A stretch of DNA of 8,531 bases from contig CAJLLH010000045.1 of assembly GCA_905207385.1 (NCBI GenBank), positions 1 through 8,531 of the forward strand, given 5' to 3'. This DNA is from an uncultured Eubacteriales bacterium. GTDB lineage: Bacteria; Bacillota; Clostridia; Christensenellales; Borkfalkiaceae. The notes beneath the pieces were generated by a model. The model was not told the DNA's origin, did not search any database, and worked only from the letters and a program-made list of their open reading frames with translations. How positions within the stretch are numbered: the first letter of the stretch is position 1; every line of letters starts with the position of its first letter. Both the position numbers and the translations under genes were made by a program. Shown here piece by piece: positions 1-5,097 of the stretch.

Positions 1-33
1 GGCTGTTTTGTTATGCGTATAATTAAATAGTTT

Positions 34-54
34 CGGCATATGTGCCGCTCAATT
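34..54 (+). repeat. Palindromic intergenic repeat, copy A
   Basis: A hairpin with CGGCA/TGCCG arms around a TATG loop is followed by CTCAATT. The 21 bases match 5003-5023 at 20 of 21 positions, the single change falling in the loop. It lies about 30 bp beyond the degV stop. As RNA from the degV side the stem is short and lacks a clean U-tract, so it is not a convincing terminator. The two-copy identity is seen directly; the role is unknown. Confidence 0.6.
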
Positions 55-82
55 CATAGCCTGTTTTATTTGATCCGCCTGA

Positions 83-928
83 TTATTCGGCGATAAAGAG
101 CACGCCCAGCGTGTTTTTGCCGCAATGCCCCGTAACGGCGCAGCCTGCGGTTGTTTCAAGTATTTCGTTGAATACAAATGTGCTTTCAACCAAACCGCGA
201 ACCATGTCCACAACGTCTTTTTCGCAACAGCTGTGCGTTATAAAGCAGCGCGTTTTGTCATAGCGGGGGTATTCTTTTGCAAGGTCGCTTACATAATTTT
301 TAAGGCACCTTGTAAGTCCGCCCATATATTTTTTTGAAGCGTAAAGCTGACCGTCAGCCATTTCTATCATAGGGTGCAGTTTAAGCACTTTTGCGCCCAT
401 AAGCGCGGCAAGCGAACATCTTCCGCCCTTGTGCAGGTATTCCAGCGAATCGGGTACGAAAGACGTATTTACTTTCGGTCTCAGCGCTTCAACTTCGGCA
501 ACTATCTCGTCGGGAGTTTTTCCCGCAGCGGCAAGGTCGCACGCTTTAAGCACGAGCAGCCCCTGACCCGTGGAAAGGGCAAGGCTGTCCACAACTTTAA
601 CTTTCCCATTAAACCGTTTGGCAGCTTCGGCGGCATTGTGGTGCGTTACGGACGCTTTGGAGGATATGTTGAAGTGAATAACGGCGTCATAATCCTCAAG
701 GTATTTTTCAAACTGTTCAGCGTAGGCTTCTTCGGTGCAAGCGGCTGTTTTGGGCAACGTGTTTGTTTCAGCCACAAAATCAAAAATCTGTTGGGGGGTA
801 ATATCCACGCCGTCGCTGTAAATTTTATCGCCCAATATAACCGAAAGGGGTATAACGCCCACGCCATATCTTTCTTCGAGTTCTTTTCCGAGGTCGCAAG
901 TGGAGTCGGAAGTTATTTTAATTTTCAT
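83..928 (-). CDS. DegV family fatty-acid-binding protein (FakB-like)
   Basis: Encodes 281 aa, the usual DegV length. DegV/FakB proteins bind a single fatty acid and, where a FakA kinase is present, present it for phosphorylation so exogenous fatty acids enter phospholipid synthesis. Family motifs are visible in order: SDSTCDL near the N terminus (residues 7-13), TAAC (61-64), NISSKAS (87-93), VVDS (112-115), LEYLHKGGR (162-170) and a C-terminal GHCGKNTLGVLF around His268. Many clostridial relatives read HCGPNT there, so the Lys is a small deviation. The start at 928 is chosen because AGGAGG (934-939) lies 5 nt upstream; the frame stays open to 1033, but that part lacks family similarity and contains the promoter. 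An ATG at 931 is only 2 nt from the same site. The gene stands alone and is divergent from the radical SAM gene. The family call is firm; the ligand and kinase partner cannot be seen here. Confidence 0.93.
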   Translation of the reverse strand: MKIKITSDSTCDLGKELEERYGVGVIPLSVILGDKIYSDGVDITPQQIFDFVAETNTLPKTAACTEEAYAEQFEKYLEDYDAVIHFNISSKASVTHHNAAEAAKRFNGKVKVVDSLALSTGQGLLVLKACDLAAAGKTPDEIVAEVEALRPKVNTSFVPDSLEYLHKGGRCSLAALMGAKVLKLHPMIEMADGQLYASKKYMGGLTRCLKNYVSDLAKEYPRYDKTRCFITHSCCEKDVVDMVRGLVESTFVFNEILETTAGCAVTGHCGKNTLGVLFIAE

Positions 929-933
929 CATTT

Positions 934-939
934 CCTCCT
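934..939 (-). promoter_or_regulatory. Shine-Dalgarno site deciding the degV-family start
   Basis: Perfect AGGAGG on the minus strand, 5 nt before ATG 928 and 2 nt before ATG 931. It rules out the upstream in-frame ATG codons (for example at 1033) as main starts. Confidence 0.85.
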
Positions 940-973
940 GCATAGTTAAGGGACTAACCGTCCGTCTGAATAT

Positions 974-1002
974 ATCATAGCACATTTTAACTTGAAATAC
1001 AA
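974..1002 (-). promoter_or_regulatory. Sigma-A-type promoter of the degV-family gene
   Basis: On the minus strand, -35 TTGTAT (1002-997), a 17-bp spacer and -10 TATGAT (979-974). TGC immediately before the -10 makes an extended -10. Predicted start is near 967, giving a leader of about 39 nt that contains the AGGAGG site. Confidence 0.6.
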
Positions 1003-1116
1003 TAGGCGTACACCTGTCGGCGGATAATTTCACAAAAATATTAAAAAACTGTTGCGCTTTTTTAGGTACTATTCTGCAAAAGCGTTGATGTTAAGTTCTT
1101 GTGCGCCGCGGCTGTA

Positions 1117-1145
1117 TTGACACTTCGGCATAAAAGTCGTATAAT
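1117..1145 (+). promoter_or_regulatory. Perfect consensus sigma-A promoter, distal to ygiQ
   Basis: TTGACA (1117-1122), exactly 17 bp, then TATAAT (1140-1145): both hexamers match consensus at every position. Predicted start is near 1152. The next good gene begins at 1317, so it would produce a leader of about 165 nt or a separate short RNA. Confidence 0.75.
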
Positions 1146-1160
1146 ATACTCGTTTTTAAA

Positions 1161-1226
1161 ATGTTTTGCGCGCTGTTTATTTTTTGTTTTTTTTATTGCG
1201 CAAGCTTAAGCTGTTTTTATGGCTAA
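1161..1226 (+). other. Possible 21-codon hydrophobic Cys-rich leader ORF (doubtful)
   Basis: ATG at 1161, about 9 nt after the start predicted for the consensus promoter, opens 21 codons ending TAA (1224-1226). The product would be very hydrophobic with four Cys (residues 3, 9, 13 and 18). There is no Shine-Dalgarno site, so translation would have to be leaderless-like. The composition may simply reflect the T-rich DNA. Listed only because of its position behind a perfect promoter. Confidence 0.12.
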
Positions 1227-1257
1227 TGTATGCAAAAAAATGCGGCAGACGGCATTA

Positions 1258-1281
1258 ATCGGCATATATGTGCGTGCCGAT
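1258..1281 (+). repeat. Hairpin related to the palindromic repeat
   Basis: Arms ATCGGCA (1258-1264) and TGCCGAT (1275-1281) are perfectly complementary around a 10-nt loop. The left half, CGGCATATATG (1260-1270), matches repeat copy B exactly, but the right half differs. It sits just upstream of the proximal ygiQ promoter, so it could be a diverged repeat or an operator. Confidence 0.4.
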
Positions 1282-1290
1282 GGCAAAAAA

Positions 1291-1299
1291 TGCTATAAT
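1291..1299 (+). promoter_or_regulatory. Extended -10 promoter proximal to ygiQ
   Basis: TGC followed by TATAAT (1294-1299) forms a consensus extended -10. No recognisable -35 lies 16-18 bp upstream. The predicted start near 1306 would leave a leader of about 11 nt beginning at the AAAGGGG ribosome binding site (1305-1311). Confidence 0.5.
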
Positions 1300-1316
1300 T
1301 TATTAAAGGGGCAGAG

Positions 1317-3314
1317 ATGTTTTTACCGGTAACGCAAGAAGAGCTCGGCGGAAGGGCGGACATAATTTATGTAATCGGCGAAGCCTATGTTGACCATCCT
1401 TCGTTCGGTCACGCAATAGTTTCCCGCCTTATTGAAAGTGAGGGGCTTAAAATAGCCATTATTCCGCAGCCGCAGTGCGACGCGGACTATATGAAGTTCG
1501 GCGCGCCTGCCGCAGCGTTTTTTGTTTCGGGCGGCGTTGTGGACAGTATGGTCAACAACTATACTGTGGCAAAAATACGGCGCAAAAAGGATGTGTACAG
1601 CGAAGGCGGCGTGCCGGGCAGACGTCCTGACCGCTGCGTGGACGTATATTGTTCTGCACTCAAACGGCTTTTTCCCGACGTGCCAGTGGTTATAGGCGGC
1701 ATAGAAGCATCGTTAAGGCGATTCGCGCACTACGATTACTGGGCAGATAAGGTTCTGCCGAGCATATTGATATCCAGCGGGGCGGACCTTCTTATTTACG
1801 GAATGGGCGAACGCCCGATAAAAGAAATTTGCGAAGCCATTAAAAAGGGCATTCCCGTAAATAAACTGCGCGATATAAGGGGTACGTGCTACGCCGCGCC
1901 CTATGAAGAGCTTTCTAAAAAGCTCAAAAGCGATGCGGAGTGCGGTCAGGCGATTTTCTGCCCGTCTTTTGAAAACGTTTCGCGCGATAAAACGGAATAC
2001 GTAAAGGCGTTCAAGCGCCAGGCGGAAAACAACGACCCTTACGCGGGCAAAACTCTTATACAAAAACACGGCAATATATGCGTAGTTCAGAACAAAATGC
2101 AGTTTCCTCTTTCCGAAAGCGAGCTGGACGAGGTGTATAATCTTCCGTACGAGCGCACGTATCACCCTATGTATAAAAAGGGCGTGCCCGCGATAGAGGA
2201 GGTAAAGTTTTCGCTTACGTCGGTAAGGGGTTGTTTCGGCAACTGCAATTACTGCGCCATAACGTACCACCAGGGCAGAATAGTGCAGAAGCGCAGCAAG
2301 CAAAACATAGTGGAAGAGGCGAAAAAATTAATCGCGGACAAAGATTTTAAGGGTTATATTCACGACGTGGGCGGCCCTACGGCTAATTTCAGGGACCCCG
2401 CTTGTTCCAAGCAACACACAAAAGGCGTATGCACTACGCGCAATTGCATAGGTTGGCAAAAATGTCCTTCGCTTGAAGTTTCGCACGAGGAATATATAGA
2501 CCTTTTAAAAACTTTGCGAAGTCTTGAAGGCGTAAAAAAAGTGTTTATCCGCTCGGGAATACGCTACGATTACGTTATGTACGACAAGTCCGACGCCTTT
2601 TTGAAGGAACTGTGCGGGCATCACATAAGCGGACAGCTTAAGGTTGCGCCCGAGCACGTTTCCGACGATGTTCTGCGCAGCATGAACAAACCACAGTTTT
2701 CGCTTTACCTTGAATTCAAGCGCAAGTTCGACGCCATAAACGAAAAGCTTAAAAAGAAGCAGTATCTCGTGCCGTACCTCATATCTTCGCACCCCGGCTG
2801 TACGCTCAAGGACGCGATAAATCTTGCGCTGTATTTAAAATCGATAGGGTATATGCCCGAACAAGTGCAGGATTTTTACCCTACGCCGTCAACAAAATCC
2901 ACGTGCATGTATTACACGGGCGTCAACCCCGACACAATGCAGCCCATATATGTGCCTAAAAGCAAAAAGGAAAAGATGATGCAGCGCGCGCTTATGCAGT
3001 ACGGCAAGCCTTCTAACTATCAGATAGTGCGCGACGCGCTTATCGAAGCGGGCAGACGCGACCTTATAGGTTACGGCGAGCATTGCCTTATCCGTCCCGA
3101 AGGCGACGGCAAAGCTTTCTGCAAACCCGCCGCGCACACATATAAAGCGTCGGGCGGAGCTGCGGTTGCCGCTAAAAAGAACAAAACGAATGCCGATAAA
3201 GCTGCTGCGAAGGGCGGCAGAGTGTATGGCGGCAATGCAGGCGGAGTAGCGCCGAAAGCCCGAAAAGCCGTTACGGGCAAGACTTTCGGGCACGGCAAAA
3301 AGCCGCGCCGCTGA
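1317..3314 (+). CDS. ygiQ: YgiQ family radical SAM protein
   Basis: Encodes 665 aa. The N-terminal half carries the YgiQ signature YVIGEAYVDHPSFGHA at about residues 18-33 and RRFAHYDYW near 140. The radical SAM cluster motif CX3CX2C is Cys306, Cys310 and Cys313 (CFGNCNYC), which should bind a [4Fe-4S] cluster and cleave S-adenosylmethionine. A further Cys-rich segment follows (CSKQHTKGVC...NCIGWQKCP), then the family motif KKVFIRSGIRYDY. The last 60 or so residues are a Lys/Ala/Gly-rich basic tail ending GHGKKPRR, probably disordered. AAAGGGG (1305-1311) lies 5 nt before the ATG, and the N terminus aligns with the family pattern. The gene is alone between a divergent neighbour and the ribU unit. 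The substrate of this family is not established to my knowledge. Two candidate promoters precede it, and no clear terminator follows. Confidence 0.95.
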   Translation: MFLPVTQEELGGRADIIYVIGEAYVDHPSFGHAIVSRLIESEGLKIAIIPQPQCDADYMKFGAPAAAFFVSGGVVDSMVNNYTVAKIRRKKDVYSEGGVPGRRPDRCVDVYCSALKRLFPDVPVVIGGIEASLRRFAHYDYWADKVLPSILISSGADLLIYGMGERPIKEICEAIKKGIPVNKLRDIRGTCYAAPYEELSKKLKSDAECGQAIFCPSFENVSRDKTEYVKAFKRQAENNDPYAGKTLIQKHGNICVVQNKMQFPLSESELDEVYNLPYERTYHPMYKKGVPAIEEVKFSLTSVRGCFGNCNYCAITYHQGRIVQKRSKQNIVEEAKKLIADKDFKGYIHDVGGPTANFRDPACSKQHTKGVCTTRNCIGWQKCPSLEVSHEEYIDLLKTLRSLEGVKKVFIRSGIRYDYVMYDKSDAFLKELCGHHISGQLKVAPEHVSDDVLRSMNKPQFSLYLEFKRKFDAINEKLKKKQYLVPYLISSHPGCTLKDAINLALYLKSIGYMPEQVQDFYPTPSTKSTCMYYTGVNPDTMQPIYVPKSKKEKMMQRALMQYGKPSNYQIVRDALIEAGRRDLIGYGEHCLIRPEGDGKAFCKPAAHTYKASGGAAVAAKKNKTNADKAAAKGGRVYGGNAGGVAPKARKAVTGKTFGHGKKPRR

Positions 3315-3353
3315 CTGTAAATACGGCATTGAATGCTTATTGGCATAATCTGG

Positions 3354-3389
3354 CAGCTTAAAAGCATAACGTCTTTTAATAAAAAGCTG
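3354..3389 (+). repeat. Imperfect inverted repeat after ygiQ
   Basis: CAGCTT (3354-3359) pairs with AAGCTG (3384-3389), and AAAAG (3360-3364) with CTTTT (3373-3377), leaving unpaired bases on one side. No T-tract follows, so it is a poor intrinsic terminator despite lying about 40 bp after the ygiQ stop. Its right end abuts the ribU promoter. Confidence 0.25.
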
Positions 3390-3399
3390 TATAATGTTG

Positions 3400-3428
3400 T
3401 TGACATTAAAAAAATTAAGCTATATAAT
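3400..3428 (+). promoter_or_regulatory. Perfect consensus promoter of the FMN riboswitch-ribU unit
   Basis: TTGACA (3400-3405), a 17-bp spacer and TATAAT (3423-3428). Predicted start is near 3435, about 13 nt before riboswitch helix P1. A strong promoter is expected where control is exerted afterwards by the riboswitch. Confidence 0.8.
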
Positions 3429-3447
3429 TAATCTACAATTTAAAGTT

Positions 3448-3582
3448 ATTCTTTGGGGCGGGGTGAAATTCCCCACCGGCAGTGATTGCTTTTGCATAAG
3501 TCTGCGACGAAAAGGGTCAACGCCTTTTTCCTGATTCGGTGAAATTCCGAAACCGACGGTACAGTCCGGATGGTAAAAGAAT
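3448..3582 (+). promoter_or_regulatory. FMN riboswitch (RFN element)
   Basis: This leader aptamer binds flavin mononucleotide and turns off flavin genes. The closing helix P1 is ATTCTTT (3448-3454) with AAAGAAT (3576-3582). Conserved core blocks are visible: GGGGCGGGGTGAAATTCCCC followed by ACCGGC, then CTGCGAC near 3502, CGGTGAAATTCCG near 3537, ACCGACGGT near 3552 and AGTCCGGATGG near 3563. The usual GGCGG/CCGC helix is GGCAG/CTGC here, a compensated pair. A variable arm (about 3509-3530) also pairs. It is followed by an intrinsic terminator and then ribU, so FMN should attenuate transcription of the riboflavin importer. Confidence 0.97.
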
Positions 3583-3604
3583 TATTTTATCAAACCGCTT
3601 TTTT

Positions 3605-3640
3605 GCGCGCCCGAAAAGTATATTTCGGGCGCGTTTATTT
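3605..3640 (+). terminator. Riboswitch-controlled intrinsic terminator
   Basis: A perfect 11-bp stem, CGCGCCCGAAA (3606-3616) with TTTCGGGCGCG (3623-3633), closes a 6-nt loop. A G·U pair extends it, and TTTATTTAT follows. It lies between the FMN aptamer and the ribU ribosome binding site, as expected for the expression platform. The tract is interrupted by A, so termination may be partial. Confidence 0.88.
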
Positions 3641-3699
3641 ATATCGCGGGGCAGAAGAACGACTTTAAAAAATAAATTTTCAAGGAGTTCTTAAAACTT

Positions 3700-4485
3700 A
3701 TGGAAAAAAGCTCTAAACAGTTTTTTACCGCAACGCGCATTGCAGTAATCGCAATGTTCGCAACTCTGGCAGGCGTGCTGTACGCATTCGGCTTCCCCAT
3801 AGCGGCGGCGTTCCCTTTCTGGCTGGAACTTAACTTTTCCGATATCCCCGCGCTTATAGGCACTTTTGCTCTCGGCCCTCTTTCGGGCGGTATAATAGTG
3901 TTTGTAAAAATTCTTGTAAAGCTTATCATAAAGGGCACAAGCACTATATTCGTCGGCGAGCTTGCAGACTTTATAATAGGTCTTGCATTCGTCGTTCCCG
4001 CGGGGCTTATTTACAAGCGCAACCGCACTTTCAAAGGCGCGCTTATCGGAATGTCTGCGGGCACTCTCTGCTCGGTAGCTCTTTCGGTGCTTGCTAACTG
4101 GCTCATACTCGTTCCGTTCTACCTTCAGCTTTTCTTCGGCGGCGACTGGAACCAACTCATAGCTCCCATGCAGGCGCTTTTCGGCGACGGCGTAACTAAG
4201 GAAACTTTCTATAATTTCTATCTCTGGATATCCGTTCTGCCTTTCAACCTTATGCGTTGCCTTATCGCCGTGCTTGTAACGCTGCCCGTATATAAGCGCA
4301 TATCGGTGCTCATAAACAGACTTAACGACAGGTTTGCGTCAAAACAGTGCGCGTCTTCCGGAGAGCAGTCGTCTTCCGAGTGCGAGGCGGTTGCAAAAAA
4401 GAACCTTATCATCCGCATAGCCGTATGCGCGGGAGTAGTATTGCTTCTTATAGGAGGAGTGCTTTTAAGGTACTTCCTTGCATAA
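3700..4485 (+). CDS. ribU: RibU, riboflavin ECF transporter S component
   Basis: Encodes 261 aa, an integral membrane substrate-binding subunit that imports riboflavin together with the shared ECF ATPase/EcfT module, which is not encoded here. The identification rests on the FMN riboswitch directly upstream and on RibU-type motifs: ELNFSDIPALIGTFALGPLSGG (43-64) and STIFVGELADFIIG (81-94). About six hydrophobic segments span residues 12-32, 48-77, 84-105, 112-140, 172-197 and 236-258, with a longer polar loop near 146-170. RibU proteins are usually about 190-210 aa. This one adds a Ser/Glu-rich hydrophilic linker (about 205-234) and a further terminal helix ending LRYFLA. AAGGAG (3682-3687) lies 12 nt before the ATG, slightly far. 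Transcription should fall when FMN is plentiful. ECF-S membership is firm; riboflavin specificity is strongly supported by the riboswitch. Confidence 0.94.
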   Translation: MEKSSKQFFTATRIAVIAMFATLAGVLYAFGFPIAAAFPFWLELNFSDIPALIGTFALGPLSGGIIVFVKILVKLIIKGTSTIFVGELADFIIGLAFVVPAGLIYKRNRTFKGALIGMSAGTLCSVALSVLANWLILVPFYLQLFFGGDWNQLIAPMQALFGDGVTKETFYNFYLWISVLPFNLMRCLIAVLVTLPVYKRISVLINRLNDRFASKQCASSGEQSSSECEAVAKKNLIIRIAVCAGVVLLLIGGVLLRYFLA

Positions 4486-4492
4486 GTTCCGT

Positions 4493-4511
4493 GCGCGGCA
4501 AAGCGCGTTTT
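4493..4511 (+). terminator. Weak candidate terminator after ribU
   Basis: A short GC hairpin, CGCG (4494-4497) with CGCG (4504-4507), is extended by a G·U pair and followed by only four T. It starts about 8 nt after the ribU stop. The stem is short; the stronger hairpin at 4548-4591 is the better terminator candidate. Confidence 0.3.
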
Positions 4512-4542
4512 AAGCCGCTTTAAAATTCAAATATCAATTTAA

Positions 4543-4571
4543 TTGCAAAAAACTGCCGTGCGCGTTATAAT
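4543..4571 (+). promoter_or_regulatory. Promoter for leaderless tsaE transcription
   Basis: -35 TTGCAA (4543-4548, four of six consensus), a 17-bp spacer and a perfect -10 TATAAT (4566-4571). The start would fall at 4577-4580, at or within 3 nt of the tsaE ATG (4580-4582). The earlier ATG at 4574 would not be in that transcript. Confidence 0.65.
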
Positions 4572-4591
4572 GTATGCGTATGGCAGTTTTT
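4548..4591 (+). terminator. 18-bp hairpin with U-tract overlapping the tsaE promoter and start
   Basis: Arms 4548-4565 and 4574-4591 pair over 18 bp around an 8-nt loop (4566-4573). Fifteen pairs are Watson-Crick, and the other three are G·U when read from the + strand (they would be A·C from the other strand). The arm begins with A5 and ends with T5, then ATTT, as in an intrinsic terminator. It would end ribU transcription, yet the loop holds most of the tsaE -10 box and the 3' arm holds its start codon. Confidence 0.6.
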
Positions 4592-4981
4592 ATTTCACAC
4601 TCCGCAAAAGAAACAATAATCTTCGCCGAGGAATACGCGCGCTCTTTAAAGGGGGGCGACGTAGTTCTTTTAAACGGCGATATGGGCGCCGGCAAAACGG
4701 TTTTTGCCAAGGGCGTCGCCTTGGGGCTTGGCATAAAGGAAGAGGTGTTAAGCCCTACATATGCCTATATGAACGACTACGACGGCAAGCTTTATCACTA
4801 TGATTGTTACCGTCTGTCTTCGGGCATGCAGGCAGAAGCTCTCGGACTGTGCGACTATTTTTACGGTAACGGCGTCTGCCTTGTGGAGTGGGCGGAAAAT
4901 ATTGCCGATGTTCTTCCCGAAAATTGCAAACGCGTAACCATAAACAAGCGGGAAGGGGACGTGCGCGAAATTATTTACTGA
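4580..4981 (+). CDS. tsaE: TsaE, tRNA t6A biosynthesis ATPase
   Basis: Encodes 133 aa. TsaE is the P-loop ATPase that, with TsaB and TsaD, transfers threonylcarbamoyl to A37 of ANN-decoding tRNAs in the cytoplasm. The Walker A motif GDMGAGKT is at residues 33-40. Other family blocks are VLSPTYAY (56-63), HYDCYRL with Asp75 (73-79) and CLVEWAENI (100-108). Length fits the family. ATG 4580 gives MAVFISHSAKET, the typical TsaE N terminus. ATG 4574, in frame, would add Met-Arg but lies only 3 nt after the -10 box. No Shine-Dalgarno site is present, consistent with leaderless translation. The gene ends TGA directly followed by in-frame TAA. tsaB follows after 116 bp. Confidence 0.95.
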   Translation: MAVFISHSAKETIIFAEEYARSLKGGDVVLLNGDMGAGKTVFAKGVALGLGIKEEVLSPTYAYMNDYDGKLYHYDCYRLSSGMQAEALGLCDYFYGNGVCLVEWAENIADVLPENCKRVTINKREGDVREIIY

Positions 4982-4997
4982 TAATATTGCGTAAGTT

Positions 4998-5023
4998 AAT
5001 TGCGGCATATATGCCGCTCAATT
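4998..5023 (+). repeat. Palindromic intergenic repeat, copy B
   Basis: GCGGCATATATGCCGC (5002-5017) is a perfect 16-bp palindrome, followed by TCAATT. AATTG (4998-5002) can pair with CAATT (5019-5023), extending the stem across a CT bulge. Bases 5003-5023 match copy A (34-54) at 20 of 21 positions in the same orientation. It lies between the tsaE stop and tsaB, so it may form a hairpin in a shared transcript. Confidence 0.65.
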
Positions 5024-5042
5024 TGCTTTAATTGTAATTTTT

Positions 5043-5066
5043 CTGCATGACGGCAGTTTTATTTTT
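5043..5066 (+). terminator. Weak candidate terminator between tsaE and tsaB
   Basis: CTGC (5043-5046) pairs with GCAG (5053-5056) around a 6-nt loop and is followed by TTTTATTTTT. The T-tract is good but the stem is only 4 bp, so it is at best partial. No convincing promoter for tsaB is visible after it, so tsaB is probably reached by read-through. Confidence 0.25.
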
Positions 5067-5097
5067 GCCTTTTTGCGGCTTGACGGGAGGTTAAAAA

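Larger units (their letters stand above)
929..1316. other. Divergent intergenic region between degV-family and radical SAM genes
   Basis: These 388 bp hold no convincing gene. They contain the leftward degV promoter, a rightward perfect consensus promoter (1117-1145), a T-rich stretch (about 1174-1197) flanked by TTGCGC/GCGCAA arms, two near-identical direct repeats (GCAAAAAAATGC at 1232-1243 and GCAAAAAATGC at 1283-1293), a 7-bp hairpin (1258-1281) and a proximal rightward extended -10 promoter. That is more regulatory-looking material than a simple divergent promoter needs. Confidence 0.7.

Noticed and set aside
1..82. Search for a terminator of the degV-family gene
   Set aside because: Only the short palindromic repeat is present, and reading leftwards it is followed by mixed bases rather than a U-tract.
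374..949. Plus-strand open frame of 191 codons opposite the degV-family gene
   Set aside because: It is the antisense shadow of a well-supported gene, with no ribosome binding site and no recognisable family features.
929..1033. Extension of the degV-family protein to an upstream ATG at 1033
   Set aside because: AGGAGG sits directly before ATG 928, the extra residues lack family similarity, and the extended -10 promoter lies inside this segment.
1047..1064. A-tract and T-tract near 1047-1064 as a terminator
   Set aside because: Pairing is only A6/T6 plus an offset G-C, with no GC-rich stem and no gene ending nearby.
1713..2303. Minus-strand open frame of 196 codons inside ygiQ
   Set aside because: No motifs or ribosome binding site; opposite the conserved radical SAM region.
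3390..3395. A second TATAAT upstream of the riboswitch
   Set aside because: No -35-like hexamer at 16-18 bp and no TGn extension; the promoter at 3400-3428 is perfect and better placed.
4500..4521. Hairpin AAAGCG/CGCTTT after ribU as a terminator
   Set aside because: Six pairs, half of them A-T, a 10-nt loop and an A-rich rather than T-rich 3' flank; the hairpin at 4548-4591 is far stronger.
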